From: Maribacter luteus
Lineage (GTDB): Bacteria > Bacteroidota > Bacteroidia > Flavobacteriales > Flavobacteriaceae
Length of the DNA stretch: 64,000 bases
Assembly: GCF_009674825.1 (NCBI RefSeq)
Contig: NZ_WKJH01000006.1
Span: 124,001-188,000 of the forward strand
Reading direction: 5' to 3'
Shown here: in pieces, positions 38,601 to 45,648 of the stretch
Layout: each line of letters opens with the position of its first letter
Position numbering within the stretch: the stretch's first letter is position 1
The notes under the pieces: model-generated
Database searches by the model: none
Seen by the model: the letters and a program-made list of their open reading frames with translations, nothing else
What the model was told of the DNA's origin: nothing
Translations under genes and position numbers: made by a program

Positions 38601-38996
38601 TATCAGGTAAAAACCTTTGCCAGTATTTATTTGGAAAATAAAGGGGGAACTTTTGAGATTCACGAATTGCCTTATCAGGCTCAACTTTCGAACATCAACC
38701 AAATTTTGATTGATGATTATGATCAAGATGGTAATTTAGATGCATTGATTGCAGGAAACCTTTATGGTTCAGAGATAGAGACCGCTAGGATAGATTCTGG
38801 TTATGGTTTATTCCTGAAAGGAAATGGTAAAGGTGGCTTTATCCCGGTTCCGGTATACGAAAGTGGTTTCTTTACCCCAGGAGATGTTAAGGACATGCGG
38901 TCTATCGAATTTAAAAATGACACCTATGTCATTTCGGCTAAGAACAACGATTACTTACAGTTTACAAAACTTAACAAGAATTTGAAGACTGAATAG
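35688..38996 (+). CDS. Large CRTAC1-family FG-GAP/ASPIC lipoprotein 3
   Basis: A lipoprotein of about 1102 residues (signal ending NYSCTG from the ATG at 35688; a TTG at 35682 is also in frame). It contains a first FG-GAP block (DINNDGLIDLYF, DVNSDGFLDIYC, DYDKDGDLDLYV), an ASPIC-like segment near residues 505-570 (GLGNRVYIKIGEQ...GFQSAVAPEVHFGLGKA) and a second FG-GAP block (DLNNDGLDDYFV, DVDQDGDNDLYV, DFDGDGDMDYLV). Such long double-propeller CRTAC1 proteins are common in Bacteroidota, often near SusC/SusD genes, which are absent here. The 380-base gap upstream suggests its own promoter, but functional kinship with the preceding run is likely. Confidence 0.88.
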   Translation: MKENRILLILISLLVFNYSCTGERDDNKIFKNLKPSTTGVEFNNTLIENDSLNYFTFPYMYEGGGVAAGDINNDGLIDLYFTGNQVSNKLYLNKGNLKFEDITEKAGVSGDDRWYTGVTMADVNSDGFLDIYCSVGGKFEPRINQLFINNGDGTFVEKGAELGLNDGGDTVQGTFFDYDKDGDLDLYVANYPPTPFTTPPFIYVHLMKNLEHIQSDHLYRNDGETFTDVTNESKLRSYGLSLSATVGDLNNDSWPDIYVSNDFNSPDFMYLNNQDGTFREVVKNAVGQTAYYGMGADISDINNDGFLDISQADMDGESNQRRKANMGNTMRNLFQENVEAGFHYQYVQNALQLNSGAMHDGIPYFSNVSRFTGTSSTDWSWGPLVADFDNDGNKDLYIANGTRREVNNNDYFDNLRTAKFTQADLLGGSLKIPSVRLDNYMFKNNGNLDFEHVTKEWGLSFAGFTNGATFADLDNDGDLEVITNNIDDPASIFENKSADLNNYITIRFKGTSKNKFGLGNRVYIKIGEQTQMQELTLTRGFQSAVAPEVHFGLGKAQKIDELKVVWTNDTQQVLKDVVVNQTLVLDFENALPLEEEAPLESITLFTDATADFPEFKHEENYYDDYVRQVLLPHNMSAYGPALAVGDLNNDGLDDYFVGGAKTFPSAIFIQTKDGFIKQDQEVFVEDQEGEDLGAVIFDVDQDGDNDLYVVKGGYEFEFKPEMLQDKLYLNNGEGVFSKADGNALPKMLVSGSRAYNADFDKDGKEDLLVLGRQVPGKYPLPAKSFILKNSSKDGKVKFEEYPTSLENQLDSLGMATSAVITDFNNDDRLDIMIVGEWMPIKVFENTKTGFKDVSAKMGLADTEGWWWSINEGDFDGDGDMDYLVGNNGLNYEHKATKKETFDVYTLDFDENGKMDIVLGYYEDGVQYPVRGRMPSSQQIPAIKFKFETSEAFSHATLADVYTKKSLDEALHYQVKTFASIYLENKGGTFEIHELPYQAQLSNINQILIDDYDQDGNLDALIAGNLYGSEIETARIDSGYGLFLKGNGKGGFIPVPVYESGFFTPGDVKDMRSIEFKNDTYVISAKNNDYLQFTKLNKNLKTE

Positions 38997-39136
38997 CTTG
39001 GGGTTGTAACTCAATATCAGCACAGTGTAGCTGTTTTGTTTTTTAATGCTTCATTATCCTGTTGTAAGGTTTTGTCTATGGCCATATTCTCTATGGTGTT
39101 AACTTAAAGAAGCGCTACATAGGGTAAATCTCCTAA

Positions 39137-39202
39137 TCCGTAGATAAGAATTTCCTCTTTGTTGAATTGATTTTCGTTTGTATGTTTTATTAAGGTTCTT
39201 TG
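39137..39202 (+). promoter_or_regulatory. LytTR-type direct repeats before repeat copy C1 (site P2)
   Basis: TCCGTAGAT at 39137-39145 and TTTGTTGAA at 39158-39166 start 21 bp apart, and the -7-like GTTCTTTG starts at 39195, 37 bp after the second box. No open frame follows; the next element is repeat copy C1 with a terminator. The site therefore seems to drive a short untranslated RNA. Confidence 0.5.
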
Positions 39203-39205
39203 AAT

Positions 39206-39314
39206 AAGTTTTAAAGAAAAAAATTAAATGCCTATGGTTTCATTATAATTGTTTGGTTGAGTTAGTTTAGTTGAAAAAGCACTTTGGTTCGAATAAAACC
39301 GGCGTGCTTTTTTT
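39206..39314 (+). ncRNA. Predicted LytTR-driven small RNA ending in repeat C1
   Basis: Inferred transcript of about 110 nt, from just after the -7 element of site P2 to the T-run of repeat C1. It has no open frame beyond a few codons. The 3' half is the conserved repeat, and the end is an A/T-flanked hairpin followed by seven T. The start is estimated from promoter geometry only, so it may be off by several bases. Confidence 0.42.
39231..39314 (+). repeat. Three-copy terminator repeat, copy C1
   Basis: The copy starts with CCTATGGTT and contains TTGTTTGGTTGAGTTAGTTT, followed by a hairpin whose arms AAAAAGCAC and GTGCTTTTT end in a T-run. The other copies are at 45506-45584 and 46661-46740. 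The unstructured 5' part is nearly identical between copies, while the hairpin arms and loop differ in bases but keep pairing. Confidence 0.8.
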
Positions 39315-39332
39315 GTGAGCTTAAATGAGCGA

Positions 39333-39398
39333 TTCGTTATGATGATCAATGTGTTCGTAGATTTTGATTCTTAATGATGGCCTAACGTTGTTCCTTTG
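39333..39398 (+). promoter_or_regulatory. LytTR-type direct repeats and -7 element before lectin gene (site P3)
   Basis: TTCGTTATG at 39333-39341 and TTCGTAGAT at 39354-39362 start 21 bp apart; the -7-like TTCCTTTG starts at 39391. The second box extends into GTTCGTAGATTTTGATTC, almost the same 18 bases as at sites P4 and P6. The lectin ATG follows 22 bases after the -7 element. Confidence 0.65.
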
Positions 39399-39420
39399 AA
39401 AATAATCAAAGATTAATATC

Positions 39421-40146
39421 ATGAAAACAATAATGTACGGCGTAAGGGGAGTTTTATTATTAACTTTTTTAGTATTAAATACATCCTGCAAGCTTCAAAC
39501 AAAACAAGATGATGGTCCACAAAAAACGCCTCCATCCCTTAATTCAAAGGGCGAATCCAAGGGAGAGGCTATTTACACATTTAAAGACGCCCCGGTTCCT
39601 ATAGAAAGAGGTGAATCCATAGCATTCAAATTGCCAAATGGGGAAACGCATTGGTATGAAGTGGTGTACCTGCCAGAAATGGGAATCAATTGGGTACAGG
39701 CAAAATCCCTAGCGGAGTTGGCAGGTGGTTACCTTGTTACGATTCATTCCGATTTGGAAAACGAATTTGTGTTCAATCTTATAAAGGACAAAAAATATTG
39801 GTACCAATGGGACGATTCCCATAATGGTGTTATGAGTGGTCCCTTTATTGGGGCTTTTCAGCCCTTGGGGGCCAAAGAGCCAGATGGAGGTTGGCAATGG
39901 GTCAGCGGTGAAGAATGGACCTATACCAATTGGTGTAAGGACGGGGTTAAAGAAGATCATGACCCTAGACCAAACGATCAGCCGAATGATGCTACAGGAA
40001 ATCAAAACGTGGGGGCATTTGGTGAGGTAAACGAACCAGTTGGTTATTGGGGGGATTTTCCTCAAAGATTTGGGTCGTTCAATGATTCGCACCCTGGTGG
40101 TGTATATGCATTCATTATTGAATATAACACCAAGAAAACCCAATAG
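39421..40146 (+). CDS. C-type-lectin-like domain lipoprotein
   Basis: A lipoprotein (signal ending NTSCKL) with a C-type-lectin-like domain in residues 75-235. The hallmarks are WVQAKSLAELAGGYLVTIHSDLENEFV (helices alpha-1 and alpha-2), GPFIGAFQP...EPDGGWQWVSGEEWTYTNW (WIGL-like region) and a final IIEY strand with PND and WGD segments that could bind Ca and sugar. The paired cysteines of animal C-type lectins are absent, as is usual in bacteria. It is probably a surface glycan-binding protein. It is the first gene after LytTR site P3 and starts the surface module. Confidence 0.82.
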   Translation: MKTIMYGVRGVLLLTFLVLNTSCKLQTKQDDGPQKTPPSLNSKGESKGEAIYTFKDAPVPIERGESIAFKLPNGETHWYEVVYLPEMGINWVQAKSLAELAGGYLVTIHSDLENEFVFNLIKDKKYWYQWDDSHNGVMSGPFIGAFQPLGAKEPDGGWQWVSGEEWTYTNWCKDGVKEDHDPRPNDQPNDATGNQNVGAFGEVNEPVGYWGDFPQRFGSFNDSHPGGVYAFIIEYNTKKTQ

Positions 40147-40250
40147 ATAAGAGTAATCCTGCTCATAAAAAATACAAACCTTTAAAGAAGTTTAAAACAA
40201 GGTTCACCCAATGATTGGAAATAAAGAAATGAGTTTAAAATGCTATAAAA

Positions 40251-40595
40251 ATGGTACATATAAAAAGTAGTTTCACTCCAACTAACATAGGAAACAAAAT
40301 ATCGGTAACCTATTTAGAACGAAATTTAAAAGATGTACAACAGTTGGGTTGTAAACTGAATTCATACCTATGTGAGCCCCAAACCTATGGTATGTTCGAG
40401 CGAATAGAATCTTTGAAAAATGATCTAGAGACTCTAAAAAGGTCTGAGCAAGAAATCATTTCCGAGCTTAAGGGTCTAAAAAAGCCGACTAAGGCTTATG
40501 ATGAAATCATAAAACAGCAATACTCTGAATTCCATACACTACAACATGGTATAAGCGAGTATATCTTCTATTGCGAAGAACATAGCCATAAATGA
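40251..40595 (+). CDS. Small cytoplasmic hypothetical protein with coiled coil
   Basis: A 114-residue protein with no signal peptide or membrane segment and no domain that I recognise. Residues 48-80 form a likely coiled coil (ERIESLKNDLETLKRSEQEIISELKGL). Two cysteines lie near the N-terminus and one near the C-terminus. It is 104 bases after the lectin gene and could be transcribed with it from site P3. Coding potential is supported by normal amino-acid composition, but homologues would be needed to confirm it. Confidence 0.6.
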   Translation: MVHIKSSFTPTNIGNKISVTYLERNLKDVQQLGCKLNSYLCEPQTYGMFERIESLKNDLETLKRSEQEIISELKGLKKPTKAYDEIIKQQYSEFHTLQHGISEYIFYCEEHSHK

Positions 40596-40710
40596 ATTTT
40601 GGCATAAGGTTATAATTTCAGGAAAGTGAATGGGGTAGGTTGATTATCGGTATTCTGGACTAAATGTTTACCTAACCTGCCATTTGGTTTAAAATATTGA
40701 TTTTGTATTG

Positions 40711-40748
40711 AAAGCTGGGCAATTTCTAATGAATTGCCCAGCTTTTTT
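40711..40748 (+). terminator. Strong hairpin terminator after coiled-coil gene
   Basis: AAAGCTGGGCAATT and AATTGCCCAGCTTT pair perfectly over 14 bp around a short loop, and the T-run extends the 3' arm. The A-run on the 5' side makes it potentially bidirectional. It isolates the lectin unit from site P4 just downstream. Confidence 0.9.
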
Positions 40749-40772
40749 CATCCACCTATGTAATAACCTGTA

Positions 40773-40838
40773 TTGGTAGATAAAAAAGCCCGGTTTGTTG
40801 ATTTTGATTTCTAATGGGGTAGAACAACTGTTTCTTTG
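40773..40838 (+). promoter_or_regulatory. LytTR-type direct repeats and -7 element before Spy-like gene (site P4)
   Basis: TTGGTAGAT at 40773-40781 and TTTGTTGAT at 40794-40802 start 21 bp apart; TTTCTTTG starts at 40831, 37 bp after the second box. The second box continues as GATTTTGATTT as at P3 and P6. The ATG follows 33 bases after the -7 element. Confidence 0.65.
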
Positions 40839-40871
40839 GATAAATATTTAAAAATAAAAAAACTGAATATC

Positions 40872-41264
40872 ATGAAAACAACGATTAAAAAAATTTTGAA
40901 TGCAGCACTTCTGTTAGGTGCGATAATGATTACAGGAACAACCCTAGCTCAAAGAGGAGGACAAGGCGGAGGACAACAAGGCCCACCACCTTTACCAACA
41001 TCCGATGAAATAGAGGAAATGGTGAGTGATATGGCCAAAGAGGTTTCCCTTGATGAAACCCAGGAAGCGGAAATTTTGGTGCTTTATAAAGCCCATTTTG
41101 AAGAAGTTGAGGATTTGACATCTTCAGGTAGGCCTGATAGGGATAAAATGGAGGCACTAAAAAGTGACTTTGAAGATGAGGTTAACGCCGTGTTGACCGA
41201 AGAGCAACAGAAATTGTTCAAGGCTTATCAAAAGAAGAATAGCCGACAAAAGGGCAAAAGGTAG
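40872..41264 (+). CDS. Spy/CpxP-like secreted protein
   Basis: A small periplasmic protein (130 residues from the ATG at 40872; the frame is open from 40836). A signal peptide ending TTLAQ is followed by a Gly/Gln/Pro-rich linker (RGGQGGGQQGPPP) and a helical domain of about 85 residues ending in LTEEQQKLFKAYQKK, an LTxxQ motif as in Spy/CpxP. Spy-type proteins are ATP-independent chaperones or sensors of envelope stress. It is the first gene of the unit with the DUF1566 and DUF4353 genes, so it may keep these exported proteins soluble. Confidence 0.75.
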   Translation: MKTTIKKILNAALLLGAIMITGTTLAQRGGQGGGQQGPPPLPTSDEIEEMVSDMAKEVSLDETQEAEILVLYKAHFEEVEDLTSSGRPDRDKMEALKSDFEDEVNAVLTEEQQKLFKAYQKKNSRQKGKR

Positions 41265-41301
41265 TACACGGGTAATTCTAATTAATAATACCTAAATAAC
41301 G

Positions 41302-42549
41302 ATGATTATGGACCATAGTGCGTTTTATAAGATAACTAGACTTTCAGGGATTTACGTAATTCTCTTGGCTTTTTTAACTGTTCCGATAGCATGTAGTGAT
41401 GATGACGATACAACGGATTCAACGGATTCAACGGAAACTGAAACTTCAGAAACACCGACCGTAACTTTTGTTTTAACGGATACAGGACAAGATGTGTTTT
41501 ATGATGCCGATGGAAACGAAATTTCGGAACCAAGTGAGGAGGATGACTATTACGGTCAAGATGCACAGTATACTGGTAGGCAATCTTCGTTTCAAGATAA
41601 CGGGGACGGTACGGTAACCGATTTAAATACGGGATTGGTTTGGCAACAAACTCCGGATTATAGTAGATACAATTATTACGATGCTTTTGATTATGTAGAT
41701 CAATTGGAAGTAGGAGGATATGATGATTGGAGATTGCCCACGATTAAAGAATTGTATTCACTTTTGTATTCTAATGGAGAATTGGATGCAACGAGTACAT
41801 CAAACTCCCAGCCCTATCTCTATGATGAGTATTTTGATTTTGAATATGATTCCGGGGCATCTTATGCCGGGCAATATTGGTCGAGTACAAAGTATGTAAA
41901 AGGAGGATTGCAGACAGATAACATCGAAGGTGCGTTTGGATTTAATTTTGCTGACGGACATATAAAATCGTATGAAACAGGTTTGTATTTTGATGGTACA
42001 TCAGGTGTATTCGATCCAGGTTGTTTTGTTAGGGCCGTTCGCGGGGAAGAGGGTGTATATGGTGTAAATGACTTTATCGATAATGGAGATGGTACCGTTA
42101 CGGACAATGCTACAGGGTTGATGTGGCAACAAGTTGATGATGGTAATACTTATGATTGGGCAAATGCCTTAGCATATGCGAAAAACAGTGAGTTGGCCGG
42201 GTACACAGATTGGCGCTTACCCAATACCAAAGAATTACAGAGTATTGTCGACTACGAAAAAACCACGATTCCGGCTATTGATGAAACCTATTTTACCTGC
42301 ACCGATAGCGATAGTTGGTTTTGGACGAGTACAACACAAGGTGATTTTAAATACACAGCTTGTTATATAGCTTTTGGGTATGCATATAGTAGGGAAAATA
42401 GTTCTGCAACCGAATATTACGATTGGCATGGTTCAGGGGCGCAACGTTCCGATCCTAAAGCCGGTGACCCCGAAGATTACCTTCTTGAATCTGAAAATGC
42501 CGACGATTTATTACGGATAGAAAACTATGTACGCTTAGTGCGAAATTAA
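41302..42549 (+). CDS. DUF1566-like lipoprotein 1
   Basis: A lipoprotein of 415 residues: the signal ends VPIACSDDDD and is followed by an Asp/Thr/Ser-rich linker. Two DUF1566 (Lcl C-terminal-like) modules follow, each with the pattern DNGDGTVTDxxTGLxWQQ, then YDDWRLPTIKELYSLL or YTDWRLPNTKELQSIVDY, then a W(S/T)ST strand and a final VRAVRG or VRLVRN. This C-type-lectin-related fold is found in surface adhesins. Its neighbours are a Spy-like protein, a DUF4353 protein and a second DUF1566 protein. An ATG at 41308 is an equally possible start. Confidence 0.85.
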   Translation: MIMDHSAFYKITRLSGIYVILLAFLTVPIACSDDDDTTDSTDSTETETSETPTVTFVLTDTGQDVFYDADGNEISEPSEEDDYYGQDAQYTGRQSSFQDNGDGTVTDLNTGLVWQQTPDYSRYNYYDAFDYVDQLEVGGYDDWRLPTIKELYSLLYSNGELDATSTSNSQPYLYDEYFDFEYDSGASYAGQYWSSTKYVKGGLQTDNIEGAFGFNFADGHIKSYETGLYFDGTSGVFDPGCFVRAVRGEEGVYGVNDFIDNGDGTVTDNATGLMWQQVDDGNTYDWANALAYAKNSELAGYTDWRLPNTKELQSIVDYEKTTIPAIDETYFTCTDSDSWFWTSTTQGDFKYTACYIAFGYAYSRENSSATEYYDWHGSGAQRSDPKAGDPEDYLLESENADDLLRIENYVRLVRN

Positions 42550-42566
42550 GTAACTCTAAGTAACTC
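42547..42566 (+). repeat. Short tandem repeat in intergenic gap
   Basis: Two adjacent copies of the decamer AAGTAACTCT (with one base of ambiguity at the edges) follow the DUF1566 stop and precede CTTTGAG. It may be a slippage-prone spacer or part of a weak hairpin. I assign no function. Confidence 0.4.
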
Positions 42567-42595
42567 TTTGAGAAATTCATTTTAAGATTAAATCT

Positions 42596-44227
42596 ATGAG
42601 AAATTTAGCAATAAAAAAGTCAATCAGCCTTTACGGTATGTTCATTTTGCTTTCTTCATTAATGATATTGGCCGTTGGTTGTAGCAATGACGATGATGAT
42701 GTCGTGATTGATGATGACTCATCAGTTGTCGATGATGATACCACAGCATCAGGGGAAATCGTAATAACGGATACGAACACATCAGGAACGGCCGAAGGGG
42801 ATACTGATAACACTGGTGCCGATGAAGACGATCTTGTAGAAAACGCAACTTTTGAAAATACAGTGCAAATTGTATTTTCCGATGCCTCGGCTACCATTAC
42901 CAACCCTGTTCCTGATGATGTGGTAATTACACAAGACGGGGCCGATGTTACCATTAGTTCCTCTATTTCAGAAGTGGCTTACGAGGTGTCGGGTACAACG
43001 ACAGACGGGATGTTAAAAATTTATAGCGATAAAAAATTCAAATTATCGTTAAGTGATTTAAGTATTACGAATACCGAAGGTCCTGCGATTAACATCCAAT
43101 CATCGAAAACCATTTTTGTGATATTGGAAGGTACCAATAGCCTTACCGATGCATCAAGTTATAGCGATATCCCTGATGACGAAGACGCAAAAGCCGCATT
43201 TTTTAGTGAAGGGCAATTGGTTTTTAGCGGTTCGGGAGAACTTAATGTTGCAGGAAACTATAAGCATGGTATCGCAAGTGATGACTATGTTAGGGTAATT
43301 AGTGGTACGATAACAGTTACCGAAGCTTCATCCGATGCCATACACACCAATGATTACATAATTGTGGATGGGGGAACGCTCAATTTAACGGCAGATAGCG
43401 ATGGAATGGATTGTGAAGAAGGCTATATTATTATCAACGACGGAACCTTTACTATAAATGCCGTTGATGATGGAATCGTGGCTTCCTATGACATTGACGA
43501 AGAGGAAGAACCTGATGATTCCATTACGCCATATGTGACTATAAACGGTGGCGATTTTGTGATAAACAATTCCGAAGGGGAAGGGTTGGAATCTAAAGGG
43601 GCCATGACCATTAATGACGGTACCATAAATTTAAATTCCTATGATGATTGTATCAATGCCAATGGAATTTTATACATCAATGGAGGAAACATTTATGCGT
43701 ATAGTACACGTAATGATGCTATCGATAGTAATGCAGGGATCACCGTTACAGGAGGTACTACCATTGCCATAGCTACAAGGGTTGATGAACCGGACGGTAG
43801 TTTTGACTGCGATGATGATTCATTCAAAATAACTGGTGGGACAATTTTAGGATTGGGATTGAATACCTCATTTCCGACAGAAAGCCAAAGCACCCAAAAT
43901 TCTGTGATTTTTGATGGGGTGAGTGCAAACCAGCTATTGAATATTCAATCAGAAGATGGTACCGAAGCCCTTACTTATGAAGTTCCGAATAGCGTAATTA
44001 CGATAATTTATTCCAATGCGAAATTGGAAACAGGTGAAACGTATAATATCTATACGGGAGGAAGTGTAAGCAATGGTACTGAAATTAACGGATTATACAC
44101 CTCTGGTACTTACAGTGGTGGAACGGATTCAGGTGATTCGTTTACTGTCAACAGTATAGTTACACAAATTGGTGGAGAAATGGGCCCTACAGGTGAGGGT
44201 GGTGCTGGTGCTGGTGGCCGACCTTAA
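42596..44227 (+). CDS. DUF4353 (Cthe_2159-like) carbohydrate-binding lipoprotein 1
   Basis: A lipoprotein of 543 residues (signal ending AVGCSNDDDD, then a long Asp/Thr/Ser-rich linker). The body is a right-handed beta-helix-like repeat protein with short rungs such as GIASDDYVRVISGTITVTEAS, DAIHTNDYIIVDGGTLNLTADSDGMDCEEGYIIINDGTF and NGILYINGGNIYAYS. This matches the carbohydrate-binding Cthe_2159/DUF4353 family, reported to bind cellulose and polygalacturonate. The C-terminal 20 residues are Gly-rich. It lies between the two DUF1566 genes. A related protein is encoded at 48948-50687, next to VTC and CotH genes, an association known from other bacteria. Confidence 0.85.
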   Translation: MRNLAIKKSISLYGMFILLSSLMILAVGCSNDDDDVVIDDDSSVVDDDTTASGEIVITDTNTSGTAEGDTDNTGADEDDLVENATFENTVQIVFSDASATITNPVPDDVVITQDGADVTISSSISEVAYEVSGTTTDGMLKIYSDKKFKLSLSDLSITNTEGPAINIQSSKTIFVILEGTNSLTDASSYSDIPDDEDAKAAFFSEGQLVFSGSGELNVAGNYKHGIASDDYVRVISGTITVTEASSDAIHTNDYIIVDGGTLNLTADSDGMDCEEGYIIINDGTFTINAVDDGIVASYDIDEEEEPDDSITPYVTINGGDFVINNSEGEGLESKGAMTINDGTINLNSYDDCINANGILYINGGNIYAYSTRNDAIDSNAGITVTGGTTIAIATRVDEPDGSFDCDDDSFKITGGTILGLGLNTSFPTESQSTQNSVIFDGVSANQLLNIQSEDGTEALTYEVPNSVITIIYSNAKLETGETYNIYTGGSVSNGTEINGLYTSGTYSGGTDSGDSFTVNSIVTQIGGEMGPTGEGGAGAGGRP

Positions 44228-44263
44228 CGTAGAATAGTTTTAAAAAATGATAAAACAAGAAAG

Positions 44264-45502
44264 ATGAAAAAATCAGTTACAAAGAATACAATTGATTTAC
44301 TGAGCATGTTCATACTACTGTTTTCATTAATGACATTTGTTGTTGGATGCAGTGACGAAGATGATGTCGTAGATGATACCGATGAGGTTACAGATGATGA
44401 TAGTACTTCAAATGAAAATGAATTGGAAATCAATGATTTTCTACAAATAGCAACTGGGCAAATTACACTGTATGATGATGATGGAGAAGTCTTGGCGAGT
44501 GTGATTGAAGGTGAAGATTTCTATGGTCAAGATGCGACTTATTTAAAAGGGTCCGCCATGTCTTATACGGATAACGGAGATGGCACGGTTACGGATAATA
44601 ATACCGGGTTAATGTGGCAACAAGTACCTTCCTCTGATGATTATTCCTGGGCCGATGCTGTAACCTATTGCGATAATTTGGAGCTTTCCGGTTATGATGA
44701 TTGGCGTATGCCCACTTTAAAAGAGCTTTTTTCAATTAGTGAATTTAGTTCGGGATGGCCATATTTAGATACCGGGTATTTTAATTTGGCAAGTGGTGAG
44801 GTAACCAAAGATGAACAGTTTTGGGCCAATAACTATTATGTGGGTACAACTGTGGAAGGCGGTAGTAATGCTGCTTTTGGTGTAAACCATGTCACTGGGC
44901 ACATTAAGGCATATTCTGCGACGGCCAGTGGTCCCGTTGGTGGTAAATATGTAAGGGCCGTTCGAGGTGGGGATTACGGTACCAATGCCTATACCGATAA
45001 TGGGGATGGTACTATTAGTGATGCTAATACCGGTTTAATGTGGGCACAAGATGATGATGGGGTTATCATGGACTGGAAAGATGCTTTGGCCTATGCCGAA
45101 AGTTCAGAATTGGCAGGATATTCCGATTGGCGACTACCAAATGTGAAAGAACTTCAAGGTATTGTGGATTATTCATATTCCCCTACAGCCACTGATAGTG
45201 AGAATGTTGGTCCGGCCATTGACCCATTATTTACTTGTTCACAATTACCGAGTGATGTTCAAGAAGCGGGTTATGATGATGATTATGGATATTACTGGAC
45301 AGGTACCTCGGCCCCGTTTACAAGTGGTGAACCTTATTACTATGCTTGGTATGTGGCCTTTGGTAGGGCGGTAAATGGCGAAGGAGAGGATTTTCATGGT
45401 GCAGGGGCCGTTCGGTTCGATACCAAGGATGAAGATGGGCCTGCAGGTGAAGATGCCGAGCGTTATTATAATTATGTAAGATTGGTAAGAAATATAAATT
45501 GA
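44264..45502 (+). CDS. DUF1566-like lipoprotein 2
   Basis: A lipoprotein of 412 residues with two DUF1566 modules (DNGDGTVTDNNTGLMWQQVPSSDDYSWADAV, YDDWRMPTLKELFSI; DNGDGTISDANTGLMWAQDDDG, YSDWRLPNVKELQGIVDYS) and an end VRLVRNIN. It is a clear paralogue of the protein encoded at 41302-42549. Its signal (MFILLFSLMTFVVGCS) resembles that of the DUF4353 protein upstream more than that of its own paralogue, which suggests exchange of N-terminal parts. It is the last gene of the unit started at P4; repeat copy C2, with a terminator, follows after four bases. Confidence 0.85.
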   Translation: MKKSVTKNTIDLLSMFILLFSLMTFVVGCSDEDDVVDDTDEVTDDDSTSNENELEINDFLQIATGQITLYDDDGEVLASVIEGEDFYGQDATYLKGSAMSYTDNGDGTVTDNNTGLMWQQVPSSDDYSWADAVTYCDNLELSGYDDWRMPTLKELFSISEFSSGWPYLDTGYFNLASGEVTKDEQFWANNYYVGTTVEGGSNAAFGVNHVTGHIKAYSATASGPVGGKYVRAVRGGDYGTNAYTDNGDGTISDANTGLMWAQDDDGVIMDWKDALAYAESSELAGYSDWRLPNVKELQGIVDYSYSPTATDSENVGPAIDPLFTCSQLPSDVQEAGYDDDYGYYWTGTSAPFTSGEPYYYAWYVAFGRAVNGEGEDFHGAGAVRFDTKDEDGPAGEDAERYYNYVRLVRNIN

Positions 45503-45505
45503 TCA

Positions 45506-45584
45506 CCTATGGTTGAATGATTGTTTGGTTGGGTTAGTTTAGTAAAAGGCACGTTAGTTTGGTTAGGACTGGCGTGCCTTTTTT
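45506..45584 (+). repeat. Three-copy terminator repeat, copy C2
   Basis: It begins CCTATGGTT four bases after the DUF1566 stop, contains TGTTTGGTTGGGTTAGTTTA and ends with arms AAAAGGCACG and CGTGCCTTTT plus a T-run. It therefore acts as the terminator of the unit. Unlike C1 and C3 it has no LytTR-type promoter of its own; a short RNA would have to come from mRNA processing. Confidence 0.8.
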
Positions 45585-45648
45585 AGCCAAAGCAAAAAGT
45601 TTAAACCACCTTATTATTCAGGTTATTTAAAGACAACGAAAACGAGCT

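Larger units (their letters stand above)
38997..39420 (+). other. Regulatory intergenic block between CRTAC1 protein 3 and lectin gene
   Basis: No gene is visible in this 424-base gap. It holds, in order, a weak GC-poor hairpin and T-run after the CRTAC1 stop, site P2 (39137-39202), repeat copy C1 with its terminator hairpin (39231-39314) and site P3 (39333-39398). The order promoter, repeat-terminator, promoter is repeated between the DUF6090 and VTC genes. Confidence 0.6.

Noticed and set aside
18580-38980. Repeated GATxATGATGG-like strings as possible DNA repeats or CRISPR
   Set aside because: They encode the DxDxDGxxD motifs of FG-GAP repeats in frame; there are no regular spacers.
42631-42954. 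Minus-strand Ser/Thr-rich frames opposite the lipoprotein linkers
   Set aside because: They are antisense shadows of Asp-rich linker codons and have no start signals or domain patterns.
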